Positions 10,898 through 22,770 of a stretch of 64,000 nt of DNA are shown in pieces. Made by a program: the position numbers and the translations under genes. Within the stretch, counting starts at the first letter, position 1. Every line of letters starts with the position of its first letter. The notes below the pieces were generated by a model, which was not told the DNA's origin, ran no database searches, and saw only the letters and a program-made list of their open reading frames with translations. Source of the DNA: Brachypterus glaber (taxonomy: Eukaryota > Arthropoda > Insecta > Coleoptera > Kateretidae); assembly GCA_958510825.1 (NCBI GenBank), contig OY294044.1, forward strand, positions 74,446,895 through 74,510,894, given 5' to 3'.

Positions 10898-11098
10898 ACC
10901 CACCTGTTCAAACTAGCAGAGGATGATCCACTTCGTGGCCACTCCAAGAAGCTAAAGAGACCTACCTTTAGAACCATGTACAAAGAATTCACCCTGCCTG
11001 TCCGTGTGTTCCACAAATGGAACTCACTTCCTGAAGAAGTTGTGTCTGCCAGTAACTCCAACATTTTTAAAATCAGATATGATAATTTCGTATTGTAA
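10898..11098 (+). pseudogene. 3' end of a LINE reverse-transcriptase ORF
   Basis: An open frame of 66 codons ends at the stop at 11096-11098. It carries the C-terminal signature of non-LTR retrotransposon ORF2 proteins of the CR1/Jockey sort: RGHSKKLKRPTFR, then FTLPVRVFHKWNSLPEEVV near the end. The reverse transcriptase core is missing, so this is a 5'-truncated insertion, the usual outcome of target-primed reverse transcription. A short 3' untranslated stretch follows, ending in an AAT microsatellite at 11151. It abuts a SINE in the opposite orientation. The family call is from the motif only. Confidence 0.75.
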
Positions 11099-11149
11099 AA
11101 TTAGGTCAAATGAGTATTATAGGTTTTAAACCTTCACTAATATTTTTTC

Positions 11150-11150
<1 letters not shown>

Positions 11151-11184
<34 letters not shown>
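11151..11184. repeat. (AAT)n microsatellite between LINE and SINE tails
   Basis: About 11 AAT units. It is the 3' tail of the LINE fragment on the left and, read on the minus strand, the tail of the SINE on the right, so two retroposed copies converge on one microsatellite. Confidence 0.85.
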
Positions 11185-11185
<1 letters not shown>

Positions 11186-11437
11186 TTTGTTTTTAACCTC
11201 GTACTATTCTACTTAATTAAGCATCCCCTAAGTCCAGAACTTGTGTGTGCTAGTAGTAGAGGGAACCACCGGCTTTAATTGACTTTCGAACCAATATATC
11301 TAGGGAGTACGCCTTCGCCAAATTTCAGTTTTTAATTAACTGAAAAAGGCAATCGGCGCCAGTGAGGTTTGAATTCACGATCATTAACTGAGTGTCAATG
11401 CTATCTTGATGCCTTAGACCGCTGAGCTAATTCTCCC
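11185..11437 (-). mobile_element. tRNA-derived SINE, copy 1 (Leu/Ser-like head)
   Basis: On the minus strand the element starts GGGAGAATTAGCTCAGCGGT, which holds an A box. It continues to a degraded B box (GTGAATTCAAACC) and then a shared body: GGCGCCGATTGCC, GGCGAAGGCG, GGTGGTTCCCTCTACTACTAG and GGGGATGCTTAATTAAG. It ends GTTAAAAACAAAC. The same body occurs at 32775-33035 and 40472-40726, and as a tail piece at 35414-37800. SINEs are non-coding and depend on a LINE for mobility. Confidence 0.85.
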
Positions 11438-12504
11438 ATAAATTGATCAAGCCAAATATAAAGTTTAATTGTGGCAACTAACTACCTTAATTATATAGTC
11501 TATTAGCGTTAAATATTTCAAGCTAAGCCAAAAACAATCTATTTATGTTAAATAAATATTTAATAGTAACTAATGTTTATTTTAAGATGTTCATTAAAAG
11601 TACATACAACACTGACAATAAATATGCCAATTTTACACTTAAATGAAACTAGACGTTTGTATGTGTAATGAAAATAATTTACAATATCCAATAAAAGTAA
11701 AAATAATATTAATCATAATAACTACAATATTTATATTTGTATCTGAATTAATGTCTAAATTCAAAAGGCTAACAATAAATAAATGACAATACATATAGTT
11801 AATTTTACTCAAGATATATATTGAGTAAAATTAACTCATTCTGAATTTAATAATATTAAATACTCATTTTTAATTACTGCGTTTCAATAGGGGATGGCCT
11901 TCACAAAAACTCATTTTCAGTTTTATAGACCACCCAAAATTCCTAAAATTTATTTTCAACAAAAGTCGGTTACTCAGTACGCACCAATTACATATACAAA
12001 CAAGTGCAAGTTTTTAATATAAGACAGTTTTATATGTTACAGTGTCTCATATGGGCTTTCGAAAATAAATATTTAAAACCAATCAATTCAAATTATAATA
12101 TAAATACTAGATTTGTGTCCACTAGCTCATTACCAGTACCTCCATATAAAAAAACCCATACGCTAAGAATTATTTTATACTTTGGCTGCAGCCTATTCAA
12201 TAAATTATCTTCCAACGTAAAACAGATTTTAAATTATATTAAATATAAAAAAATAAATAAAACAAAAAAGTATTTCCGATTTGAGTCTACATTCGATATA
12301 CTTAAATCTGACTCATCCAGTGACCTTCGAGTTTCCAACATTATGTGTTTTTGATTTCCCATTTTAAAAATTTTCAAAATATCGGAAAGCCTTGTATTCG
12401 TGCAAAAATTTTCAAAAAATTTTTTTGCGTATTTTTGCGTTTTATGACGATATAAATCAATTTCAAGCAAAAAAAAAATAAACTGACCATTTTTCACCTC
12501 CGCG
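11438..12504. other. AT-rich spacer with one short perfect hairpin
   Basis: No gene recognised. A perfect 16-bp inverted repeat, AGTTAATTTTACTCAA, with an 8-nt loop lies at 11797-11836. Open frames at 12004-12354 (+) and 12234-12497 (-) show no recognisable domain and overlap each other, so I do not call them genes. Confidence 0.5.
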
Positions 12505-12509
12505 CGTGA

Positions 12510-13085
12510 AATGGTTTTTTTATTATCAGATTCACTTTAAGCAACCCAAAATACCAATTTTCACGAAAACTACACCCTCAGGGGGTCAATTTAGAAAAAA
12601 ATTATTCGAAGATTTAGTTTTATCGACCTCAAAAACCCCAATATATTTATTTTCAAGAAAACTACCCCCGCCCTTCAGGGCGTGGAGTACGATTTTTTTA
12701 TTACCAAATTCACTTTCAGCAATCTAAAAAAACCCAATATACGAATTTTCACGAAAACTAATCTCAATCCCTCAGGGGGTGGTTAGAATTTTTTATTATT
12801 AGATTCACTTTCAGTAACCTCAAAAAACCCAATATACCCATTTTCACGAAAACTACCCCCGCCCTCAGGGAGTGGAGTTTGGACTATTTTCAAGAAAACT
12901 ACCCCCGCCCTTCAGGGCGTGGAGTAAGATTTTTTTATTATCAAATTCACTTTCAGCAATCTAAAAAACCCCAATATACCAATTTTCACGAAAACTACCC
13001 TCAATCCCTCAGGGGGTGGTTAGAATTTTTTTATTATCACATTCACTTTCAGCAACCTCAATAACCCCAACATTTTCAGGGGGTG
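12510..13085. repeat. Degenerate tandem repeat, ~100-170-bp spacing, five units
   Basis: TTTTTATTATCA-TTCACTTTCAGCAA-type blocks recur near 12516, 12695, 12790, 12930 and 13028. Each is followed by AATTTTCACGAAAACTAC and CCCTCAGGGGGTGG. Unit lengths vary through internal deletions. Open frames here (12506-12727, 12879-13064) are products of the repeat and repeat themselves. Confidence 0.75.
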
Positions 13086-13564
13086 AAAATAGAAAAATCT
13101 GTCTTATTTTCGCATGGGGAGTCTACCATTTTTATTTGATTCACCAATTCTGAATCATCCTGTAATGCGGTATTTTTGCCTATTAATGACAGTTATATGG
13201 CCCCATTTGAAAAAAAATCTATAGTTTATCTTACAACTATCATTATTTTACTTCCGGTTTTCTTCTAAAGACGGCAGATCATTGAAGGACAATGAAACTC
13301 TGTAATGGCGCTCTTAGATTTATGCTGTCTGCGGAAGTTCTAAAAAAAGCATACAATTGAAAATTTATCTATTGATTTAGCTCATTAATTTATGAATGGG
13401 TAATCGAAGTTCATAGTTTTCTTTCAGTGTGAATTAGAGGAATGGTTTAAATATATACTTTTTTCAGTTGCAGGGTCGATTTACCAATTTGCAGATAAAA
13501 TTAACTGGTAGATAATTACCAGTTACCTATAAAATGTCAGAGCTCAGCGTTAAATAACAAAGGC

Positions 13565-14625
13565 ACACAAAAAAAAGGTCTGTTTGCCCAGACGAGACAA
13601 ACATTTATATACGTTTTTGGGGTAGCTGAATCTGAATCTGGGGTTGGTTTAACTCGGTCAGGTCGCATTTCATTGCTAGGCTCAAAAAAGTGATGTTAGG
13701 TTGAGGTAAGGAACAAAATGCGACCTGACCGAGTCAAACTTTTACTTTTATCATCCACTTTTTTCACTTTTAAGTCATGGCATTTTAAATCCAAACATTC
13801 ACAATTTTGCGAATGAAGAATTACCATTGTCTTAATACCATGCAAAAAGGTGCTGAATTTTGTTAATAAACTCCAAAAGCACACTATTTTTTTCAACTAT
13901 CATAATGTCGGTATATTTTTAATATCGAATATACTTGTTCAAATATACTAGTTGGAATATACAACTTCGTAGCTTTTCAAAATCGTAACAGCTTAACAAT
14001 GTATAATAAAATATCACTTAGTATATATAATAGGGTATTTAAAAAAAAACCTTTTTTTTATTTTTCATATGCACCCCCCTATGTTGTGTCAATTAAAAAA
14101 CTCTGCTTGCATACCAAATTGCAGGTTACTGGAAAAAATTTTGACCCCCGCCCAAGTCGGTTTAATGATTCAACAAAAACACAGGCACACGAAAAATAAA
14201 AGGTCTTATCCACCAGACGTTCCAAACATTTCTATACTTTTTTATGGCGCATAATCCGAATATGGGGTTGGAGTGGCTCGGTCAGATTGCATTTCGTTCC
14301 TAACCTCAAAAAAGTGATAAAATATATCAACTTTCATTATTTTGTTGAAGTTATTAACGAAATGCGAGTTAAACAAACTCCGGATTTGGATTTAGCGACC
14401 CCAAAAACGTATAGAAATGTTTGTCTCATGTGGTGGACAAGACCTTTCGATCCTAAACTCAAAAAAGTGATGAAAAGTGTTTCAAGTTTCATTACTTTTT
14501 TGAGGAAAAGAACGAAATGCGATCTGACAGGGTCAAACCACCTCCGGATTCGGATTCAGCGACATCCAAAACGTATAGAAATGTTTGTCTCGTTTGGTGC
14601 GCTTTTTTTTCCACCACTTCACAAC
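13565..14625. repeat. Cluster of four diverged units in mixed orientation
   Basis: Four related units near 13565, 14180, 14350 and 14470 share three blocks: a GAGACAAACATTTATATACGT-type block, a GCTGAATCTGAATCTGG-type block and a GGTCAGGTCGCATTTCATT-type block with CTCAAAAAAGTGAT. The first two are plus-oriented and the last two inverted, so the cluster can fold back. The GCTGAATCTGAATCTGG block resembles the subterminal sequence of the CACTA-ended elements further right. A 143-codon open frame at 14287-14718 spans the two inverted units, has no known domain and is rejected as a gene. Confidence 0.6.
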
Positions 14626-15020
14626 AATACATACCTATACAGATGCCGTACATTTTCGAAATTTTTAATTTTTGAAAAATTCAGATATAGAAATTGTACC
14701 TCTCTGTCGGTGTATTAAATACGATAAATATTTAAAGTTCTTTCTCTGTAAAATAAGTTTAATTTTAATGCTGGGGATTTTGGTTTCCTATTAAATCCTG
14801 ATTCAATATTTATATTAAACTTAAATGCCTTTGCAAAGCTTTGATCGGCTACTTGATATTTATTCAAGGAAACTAGAGAGCTTATGGGTAACCTGATTTC
14901 TAATAAGAAAATTCCAAACTTCAGTAAAAATACTTATGCCAACAAAAGAATACATTCCCCTATGCATATGCATATGTATGTCTAGAAAATAAATCTACTT
15001 TTTTCCACTAGTATTAATTG

Positions 15021-15690
15021 CACTAGGCAATCCTAACTTGTTTTTTTGCCTCGATCGGAAAGTAAAATTTTCCTACTAATTTGAGGGCGCAGAATCCGAA
15101 TTTGACCTTAAAAAAATGTCCAGCACGTCTTATTTTTTAAATTTAAGTACAGCCAATTTAAGAATAATTTATAAAAAAAAATATTGACTATTTTTTGTCG
15201 TTCTTTTAATGGTTCTACATCCTAAAAATGTTACTTTATTACATAAGAACCGTATTACGTAACATATTTTTATTTATTTTATTATTTATTTTTTTTGACC
15301 CCCTAGTGATGATTTTTGACGATTTTTAGCATGTGATAAGCTTGTCCAAACCCCTACTTAATGTTGTCACAGGATCCATTTTTTTAAATATTTTTTTCCA
15401 TATCATCCCTATTTATTCTACCTATGAATTTAAAGTTTTCATATTCTGAGTTGGGTATTTTTTAACTAATATTGAGTCGCTGAATCTAAATTTGTCCTCA
15501 GATAATTTTTATCTCCCATGATTTTAGAACAAAAAGGGGATAAAATAATGCTTTTTTACCAATTTTATGTCATTTTTCTCAGAAACCTTAGGTAATAGAA
15601 ATATTCCAAGGCCAGATTCGGTCTCAGAGACCCAAAATTAGTTAAAAAACATATAACTCAAATCAGGACAAGAACCCGTGTTGCCTAGTG
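15021..15690. mobile_element. CACTA-ended element, copy 1
   Basis: The ends read CACTAGGCAA on the left and TTGCCTAGTG on the right, perfect 10-bp inverted ends of the CACTA (EnSpm) type. Flanks are TTG and TTA, one mismatch from a 3-bp duplication. Inside both ends lie GAATCCGAATTTGACCTTA and its relatives. There is no open frame, so it is non-autonomous. A second element with the same ends is at 18682-19610. Confidence 0.6.
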
Positions 15691-15880
15691 TTATTATTAC
15701 ATGTATACAATTATAATTAATAATTATAATTATTAACTATAATTATAGTTATTCAATTTTAGAATGCAAACTAAAATTGCATTTAACCCTTCGATTCTTG
15801 CGTACGTGACACTTTTTACTTCAAGCTTTATTCTAAGAATCGTACAAAGGTTACCACGGCGGTGCACCGCCTCGACTGGG

Positions 15881-16016
15881 TACCTATACTTGATTTTCGG
15901 GGAGCAGAACGACTGATGGAAAGAGTCTGAGGTTGTGATTTTACTTTATTGGTTTCAGCACCAAATGATTCATATTCTAAGCGTTGTTCAACTCCCCGAA
16001 ATTCAAGAATAGGTAT
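15881..16016. repeat. Inverted repeat with ~33-bp arms
   Basis: TACCTATACTTGATTTTCGG (15881 onward) is repeated in inverse at the right arm, with a shared GGGGAG core and a few mismatches. The ~70-bp spacer has no coding signal. A short open frame on the minus strand (15828-16019) merely crosses the hairpin. Confidence 0.6.
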
Positions 16017-17424
16017 CAAAGAACTTTTACCTCAAGAATGAACATGATGAAATCTACCGTATGCTTTGTTTGAAGCGTGAACCAACTACGGTGAGGGGCT
16101 GGTGGGGAGTGACTATTGTTTACACTTAGTACGCGTAAAGAGAGAAAAAGAATGTGTAAACTCACAGTCTAATGTCGTAAACTTTATCAAGCAATACAGT
16201 GTTGCCGGTTGCAACACCTGCTTTAGATATTTTATTGTAAATTTTAAGAAATATTAGTTTTATTTGAGTTTTACATGAACTAGTAGTTTAATTTTAATAA
16301 ATTTAATTATATTACATTATCAAACATAATTATAGTGTCGTAGTATAGTAGTTTTTTAAAATTTTAATGTAGGTATAAAGATTCATCATAATGATAAAGT
16401 GAAAATTACGCAACATCGCTCTGGTCATCAGAAGGGTCTTTTGTCGGGTTCCTAACAAAGCCTGAGGCTAAATACACCTTAACCCAGACCTAATTACTTT
16501 TATTGTAGGGATAAATTTTACCAATTTTAAAAGTAATCCCCGCAAAAACAAAATGTTATGGGGGGGTTAAACTTTTTTAAAAAGTAAAAAAACTATAGCG
16601 TTTTTCGCAAAAAGAAAATAAAAAAGAATTGAATTAAGTTTTTTTTTTATTTTTTTTTTTTCGTTTTTAAGAAAAGATCTTACTGTTAATTAAACTGTTA
16701 ACATTTTTTTTTTGAATTTGTTTTTTAATTTTGTTTGATTTTTGCAAAAAAAATAAAAAAAAATTGAAAATTGTTTTTTTAGTTTTTTTTTTCAAAACAA
16801 TTTTTTAAATATTTTCGAAAATACAATTGCATATAATGCGAAATAGTATATAATGGAATGCGTAGCATGACATATCTTCACGGCTTGTTTATTTATTTAT
16901 TTAGAAGGCAACATGTTTTTTTTCTTTTTAAAAGCAGACTATTTTGCCTAATTCCTAACAAGCCCGCTATTTCCAGTTAAATATACCTTTCAATTTTAGA
17001 TTTTTTTTATTTTGTTTTTCTTGGTATAAGACTTATTTAGAACCCGGGGTTTTCAACATGCCCGAATGACAAATAATTTTAAACTTTTTTATTATTGTAT
17101 ATTTGTATATTGTATATTTGTATAACTATAAATTAAATTTAAATTTTATTAAAACAACAATTAATCCTTTTAAAGCATAACACTATAAAGATGACAGAAA
17201 AAAATTTTAAGTCTCATATAACTTGATCATAAAAATTATCCAAGCTTAAGGGGGCCTTATTTGGACTTTTTATTATTTTATTTCTGTTAATAAATGTATT
17301 AATTTTGGTTTAGATACTTGTTCATGAAAACTATCCAAGCTTCAGGGGGCCTTATTTGGATTTGCTAAATGATTTCTCGTTTCAATCGTTATCTGTAAAA
17401 CGTTAACAAGCATCAATTATATTT
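16017..17424. other. AT-rich spacer with a ~99-bp direct repeat
   Basis: No gene seen. ATCCAAGCTTAAGGGGGCC near 17239 and TATCCAAGCTTCAGGGGGCC near 17335 mark two copies of a ~99-bp unit ending in CTTATTTGGA. TCTTCACGGCTTGTT at 16875-16889 is one of four dispersed copies of a motif discussed in the findings. Long poly-A and poly-T runs occupy 16560-16800. Confidence 0.5.
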
Positions 17425-17679
17425 TTGTATAAATTGATCAATAATAAGATTGACTGTATAGAGCTATTAAACTTATTGCAAATAAACGTGCCCAGAGTTT
17501 CTGCTAGAATCTCTCTATTTTTTTATGTTAGAACGTCCAGAACTAATGTTTATCTGTTTTCACCTGTGATTCTTATGTGCAATTACTATAATAGTATTTG
17601 CTCTAGGGTCAATATTTTAAATACTTCTATTTGCAAAATAAAAAACTTTTTTGCTGCACCTGCTGGTAATGATCACTGA
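17425..17679 (+). pseudogene. LINE reverse-transcriptase C-terminal fragment
   Basis: An 84-codon open frame ending at 17677-17679 matches the C-terminal tail pattern of Jockey/CR1-type ORF2 proteins: an ELLNLL block, NVPRVSARISLFF, SRTNVYLFSPV, an MCNYYN block and a final FF. The usual family pattern is P-x-R...RTNY...SP...N. The reverse transcriptase core is absent. It is followed by about 60 bp of 3' untranslated sequence and an (AAAT)n tail at 17741-17757. It is a 5'-truncated dead copy, perhaps of the same family as the fragment at 24594. Confidence 0.65.
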
Positions 17680-18102
17680 TATTGTTATTAATTTACTTAA
17701 CATAACAAACTCTGTAATTGGGGAAACCTGTGTGAGTTTTTGAATAAATAAATAAATTACATACCTTATAAGGTTTATTAAATTTAATATTTTTCTGTGT
17801 AATAAATGTATTATTTTCGGTTTAGATAATATTATTACGTTAACTTAAATTGCGTGATGGCAAATTAGATTTCTTGAGTTTCCTAAATAATAAATAAATG
17901 TTAATTATATTTGTGAACCCTGACATAATTCTTGTTATGACCTTGTGGCTGTAATATTTAAGCTTTATACAAACACTAACATTTAAGGGTTAACAATCCC
18001 TCGAGATTTTTTGTGTGGTTAATATACACTCAAAGCAACTTCGATGCTACAACACGTCCGCACTTTTGGAAAAGAAACATATATTAATTAAAATGCAATA
18101 TA

Positions 18103-18349
18103 CAGGGTTTCTCAACGAAGCCGATATATAGTAAAATATCCACTTTAGAGAAAAACTTTAAAGGGAAAAGTTGTATAATTTTAAACAAGGCACATTTTAA
18201 AAATATTCAAAAATATACAGGATGGTCTTAGGGTGGGTAACATCTGACTTATTTTTTTTAATAATAATATAACTTTTCCCTTTAAAGTTTTTCTCTAAAG
18301 TGGATAGTTTACTATATATCGACCGAGTCGGCTTCGTTGAGACACCCTG
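18103..18349. mobile_element. 247-bp mariner-like MITE
   Basis: Ends are CAGGGTTTCTCAACGAAGCC and the inverse of CAGGGTGTCTCAACGAAGCC, flanked by TA on both sides. The arms extend over about 85 bp, including TTTAGAGAAAAACTTTAAAG. Length, TA target and CAGGGTG-type ends fit a mariner-derived miniature element. No coding sequence is present. Confidence 0.8.
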
Positions 18350-18681
18350 TATAACTATGGGTAAAGATCGTATTTTTATTATTGTTATTTAGGTATACTT
18401 TACTTTACTTTAATTGTAAAAAAAAACAAAAATATGTATGACAAAAAATGCACTTTTAAAGTTATAATTTTGTTTAAATAATTGATATCTATTCCAAAAA
18501 AAGATTATAATTCTAACTTTGCACATCCTAGTTGGCTATAAACAATTCATTTTTCTCAATAAAAAAATATAAATAATTCGATAAACTTGTTTTAAATATT
18601 GTTTGATTAAAATTTTCTGGGCTTACTTCACTAAAGAAGGTTAAATTATCTATTTAATAAAAAACGATTTTAGTTTGATTA

Positions 18682-19610
18682 CACTAGGCAACACGGTTTC
18701 TTGTCCCGATTGGAGTCATATGTTTTTTAACCAATTTTGGGTCGCTGAAACCGAATCTGGCCTCAGAATATTTCTATTACCTAAGTAGGGGTGGAGGGTA
18801 AGAAGAAGGGTGCATAAGGGGACAAGCTTATCGCCACATACTCAAAAATTGTCAAAAATCATTACTAGGGGGTCAAAAATGAACTAAAAAAATGTTACGT
18901 ATTATGGTTCTTATGTAATAAAGTAACATTTTTATGATGTAGAACCATTAAAAAAACAAAAATAAATAAACAATATTTTGTTTTATAAATTATTTTTAAA
19001 TTGGCATAATTGCATGTACTAAAATTTAAAAAATAAGACCTGTTGAATTTTTTTTAAGGTCAAATTTGGATTCTGCGCCTTTAAATTGATAAGAAAAATA
19101 TATTTTTTGGGCTCGGGAAAAAAGTTTGCACTGTGTACTTTAATTTTATATCTTTTTCATTTATTTACTTTTTAGGAACAAACTAAGCAAAATAAAAAAA
19201 TATTTGTAAAAATATTTTTGTAGAGAATTTTATAATCTACAAATTAAGTTCTATAAAGTTTTTAAAAAAATTTGACAGTTTTGCCACAAATCAGCAATTA
19301 AGTAAACTCTGCACTTTCATTTTAACCTTTTTATTTTTTTTTCGCGTATTTACTCTAACAGTAGGTTCTTGGCATATAGATTTTTGAATTCCTCGTATTT
19401 TTTTTAATATACTCTAAAATTTTCAAAATTCTACTCTTTTCTTTAAAGATTTTGAAAAAAAAAACGTCATTATTACCTGAACTTATATCTCAAAAATTTT
19501 AGGTGCTGGAATTTTTGTAAGGTCAGATTCGGATTCTACGCCTTCGAATTAGTAAGAAAAAATTATTTTCCGATCGGGGCAAAAAAAAAGTTGCGATTTA
19601 TTGCTTAGTG
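18682..19610. mobile_element. CACTA-ended element, copy 2, with TTA target duplication
   Basis: Starts CACTAGGCAACACGG and ends TTGCTTAGTG. TTA flanks both sides (18679-18681, 19611-19613), the 3-bp target duplication expected for the CACTA/EnSpm superfamily. Subterminal TTTTGGGTCGCTGAAACCGA on the left and a GGTCAGATTCGGATTCTACG-type block on the right match copy 1. A second GGTCAAATTTGGATTCTGCG block inside (about 19060) suggests an internal duplication. No transposase is encoded. Confidence 0.65.
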
Positions 19611-19936
19611 TTATATAGGAACATTTCACTAAAAATACTGCTGCCAATAAAACAGTAATTTTTCGTGACGTAGCTACGTAGATTAATCAGATCATACCTA
19701 ACTATTTAATTCGTGTTTATTTAAGATTAATTTAAAGTGTGTGTTGTTTTAACAGCCTAACGTAATATGTTAATAACATACTTACTACATTATTTTTTTG
19801 TTTATTTTTTGAAAACTAAATTTCATAATAGTATATTAAAGTGCTAGTAACATACGTTTTTAGCGCACGAGTGCTTCAATTTTTTTCTAAAATTAAAAAA
19901 AACTTACGTTTAAATTGTTGACTGATATAGGGATTT

Positions 19937-20240
19937 TTGTTTTGGGTTGGCGTTATAGTTTACACCATGTTTAAAATTCTAAGAACAAATTATATTTTGA
20001 TATATTTTATAGTCAAGAGATTACTCTTTTTCACTGCAGTTAACCAATCCACAATTTTAACACGATAAAAAAAACCTAAACAAAAAATTTTGTAGAAAAT
20101 TAAACTTTAAAGCGACATTAACATTTGCAAGTGATAGGCTTTTGTCTGTTGCCAACCAAAAAGAAAAAAAGTACAGGCCTATAAGAACACGCAAAATGCG
20201 TGTGATTATGAGCTTATAAGAATCACAAAATAGAAAAAGT
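19937..20240 (+). repeat. ~300-bp dispersed repeat, copy 1
   Basis: Matches 32441-32755 in inverse orientation, with landmarks GGCTTTTGTCTGTTGCCA, AATTTTGTAGAAAATTAAAC and the palindrome CACGCAAAATGCGTG. No open frame and no clear ends were found. In both places a 0.7-kb CAGTGCGGTCC MITE lies within 200 bp, but the spacers differ, so the association may be chance. Confidence 0.65.
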
Positions 20241-20421
20241 ATTTTTTAAAGAAAGTTTAAAAATAAAAGTGCAGCGCAAGAATCCGTCATCTACGAAAAA
20301 AAAAAATAATAATTTGTTTGACAATAATTATTTACTACAAACATAAAATAAGTTAGACCATTATAGGAATTTTTATTTACTATTCTTTCAACTATATTAT
20401 ATAGAAAAATCGATAAACTTA

Positions 20422-21144
20422 CAGTGCGGTCCAAAAGTCACCCCCCCCTTTTAACTTTTGAACGAGTTGAGATATCGACTTCAAATTTGGAACTCTTAAA
20501 TAAGACAACTTAAACTATCTTTTAGCATATATTTCATATTTTCAGCTCTTAAAATGTGGGCAAGGGGCATGGGGGGGCATTTTTTTAGTAGGAAAGGGGG
20601 GTCGTGTGATACATCATTTTAAAGCTTATAAAATTCTCTATTTAAACTAACATTTTTAAATTTTTTACAAATGTTTTTTAAGGTTTTGATTTTTCAATTT
20701 TTTGTGCTAAAACATTCGATTTTTTAAGTTTTTTTTTATAAATTTTTATTTATGTCAACTAAAATTAGTTTAAAACTATAATTAACATTTTTTATGATGA
20801 AATTAGGCATTTTAAAAAAATTATTTGTTTTTTTTTTAGAGGAATTTTGACATTAATACCCATTTTCAACCCCATTTTAAACCCAAAAAAAAATTGTTTT
20901 TAAATTTAAAAATATGGAGTTATATGGAGAATTTTATAAGCTTTAAAATGATGTATTACACGAGCCCCCTTTCCGTTTAAAAAAATGGGCCCGCATGCCC
21001 CCTGCCCACATTTTAAGAACTAAAAGTATTAAATATATGCTAATAGATAGTTTAAGTTGTCTTATTTAAAAGTTCCAAATTTGAAGTCGATATCTCAACT
21101 AGTTCAAAAGTTAAGAGGGGGGGGGTGACTTTTGGACCGCTCTG
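20422..21144. mobile_element. 0.7-kb palindromic MITE (CAGTGCGGTCC family), copy 1
   Basis: Ends CAGTGCGGTCCAAAAGTCAC and the inverse of CAGAGCGGTCCAAAAGTCAC, flanked by TA (20420-20421, 21145-21146). The arms run far inward (GATATCGACTTCAAATTTGG, ACTTAAACTATCTTTTAGCA, TTTAAAGCTTATAAAATTCT), making it almost wholly palindromic. The TA target is mariner-like. Two further copies are at 31665 and 59338. It is non-coding. Confidence 0.85.
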
Positions 21145-21146
21145 TA

Positions 21147-22324
21147 CAAGCCTAGTACGATATATTAACATTTTTATATTTATAAATTAAATCACACCTT
21201 CCTTAGTGCGGTTCTGTTTAAGTATCGAATATATTCACAGTATTAATTATACCAAGTGTCAATTAAAGGTATAAATACAGACAATGTTGTACTGGCTACG
21301 TATTTAATCTATATATACGTAACTAAGCATTTTCAGATACATGTTATACAAAATTTTTTTCTTAAACTATTTCACAAACAATATATAGGCCAATCAAAAC
21401 GTTGCATTTTTTGTTTCTTGACCAATCAGATCAAAATGAATCTGATAATTTTTGCACATATGCAATTATCACTTGGTTACTATGAAAACAAGAAACTGAC
21501 AGTTACTGACATCTTTATAAATGTTATATTTTTGCAAAATGTGTTTTTAATTTGTGAAGCTTACCTTTAGTTGATTTATTTTTATTGATAAGCAATATAA
21601 ATGCTTGTATCACCAAAAGATCCTAGGTATAAATCCTAATAATTTCACATAATATATTATATTTTATGCACTTTCTATCTTAAAAGCTTTAAATCACTGA
21701 TATTGATACTGATACTGATACTGAATTTTAATTTATTTAATTGAATCTTGGTATTAAAAACAGGCCACTAAAAACTAATTTAAACACTTATTTATTAAAA
21801 ATATATTTGCAGTAAAGAATTACGAAAATCAAAAATCAAAACATCAAATGACTGCGCTGGTACCAGTACAGCGTTGCCAAAGTTTATTAGAAACCGATAG
21901 GAAATTGTTTTTTTACGGGTGAAAACACCCGTTATTTTATTTCTTTTCAGTTGAAAACTAAATTTTTTAAAGAAAAACAGCAATGATCTTTATTTAAATG
22001 CTAATATATGTAATAACAACTATTTTATTGGAATAATCTCAAGCATAAAATATCCCTCGAGCAAAGTTTAGACTTGGCAACATTCGCGAACAAGTGAACA
22101 TCGTGGATTTAAAAAGCGAGGCAAATTTGAGATTTAAATTTTTAATTATAGTTGTAAAGTAATATTGTTGTTTAGTTCTTAAATTTTTAATTTAAATATG
22201 AAACAACATAAAACATTAAATTATATACTTCCTTATTTTGTTTGTGAAATAGCCTTTCAAAATACCATTCGTGCATGTTGAATTATACATATTTTTTTTA
22301 CTGTATATAAAAAAATATTTTGCT
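21147..22324. other. AT-rich spacer
   Basis: No gene, RNA or clear repeat was recognised. A 104-codon open frame at 21256-21570 begins at a non-ATG codon and has no recognisable domain, so it is not called. Confidence 0.5.
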
Positions 22325-22743
22325 TAAGGAAATTGTTTGAGTGCATTTTTCGTGTTACAAAATTCCGAGACCGCAGGTCGAGGAATTTTGACGAAAAATG
22401 CATGCCAAATGACGACCAAATTTTTATGCAATATTGAATGTATGCTGGTCCATATAATTCCCAAGGATGCCTCAATCTCTCGATAAGTTACATGACAATA
22501 TGGTAATATCAGTTCACGCACAGCTTCAATGTTTTCTGGAACAACAATTGAATTTAGACAACCTTTACGAAGTTCGTCAGTGAGCCAACGACGGCCACAA
22601 TTGAGTTCGGTATACCACCGATTTACAGTGGTTTTTGATGGTCCAAAAGTCGAATTAAGTTAATCGATACAAAGTTGTTGAGATAATCGACGTCGAAAGA
22701 TGTAACAAATAACCACACGGAACTGTTCATGAGTTTATTCCAT
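22325..22743 (-). pseudogene. Mariner transposase N-terminal fragment (broken)
   Basis: The minus-strand translation from the ATG at 22743-22741 reads THEQFRVVICYIFRRRLSQQ, SKTTVNRWYTELNCGRRWL, then VVPENIEAVRELI and VTYREIEASLG with SIHSILHKNL. These are the two helix-turn-helix units of the DNA-binding half of mariner transposases. Codon 3 is a stop and one more stop falls near codon 27. The D,D(34)D catalytic half is missing. It is a dead, 3'-truncated copy. No inverted repeat was identified at its 5' side, where the 472-bp tandem duplication begins 27 bp away. Confidence 0.75.
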
Positions 22744-22770
22744 TTTTCGGCCGAGATAATTTTTTTGAGT

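Noticed and set aside
12004..12354. 116-codon protein gene
   Set aside because: No ATG-supported start in context, no known motif, and A/T-driven composition (Lys/Asn/Tyr/Phe).
14287..14718. 143-codon protein gene
   Set aside because: The frame spans two copies of a degenerate repeat and its translation repeats itself; no domain is recognisable.
21256..21570. 104-codon protein gene
   Set aside because: Opens on a non-ATG codon, with hydrophobic AT-driven composition and no conserved motif.
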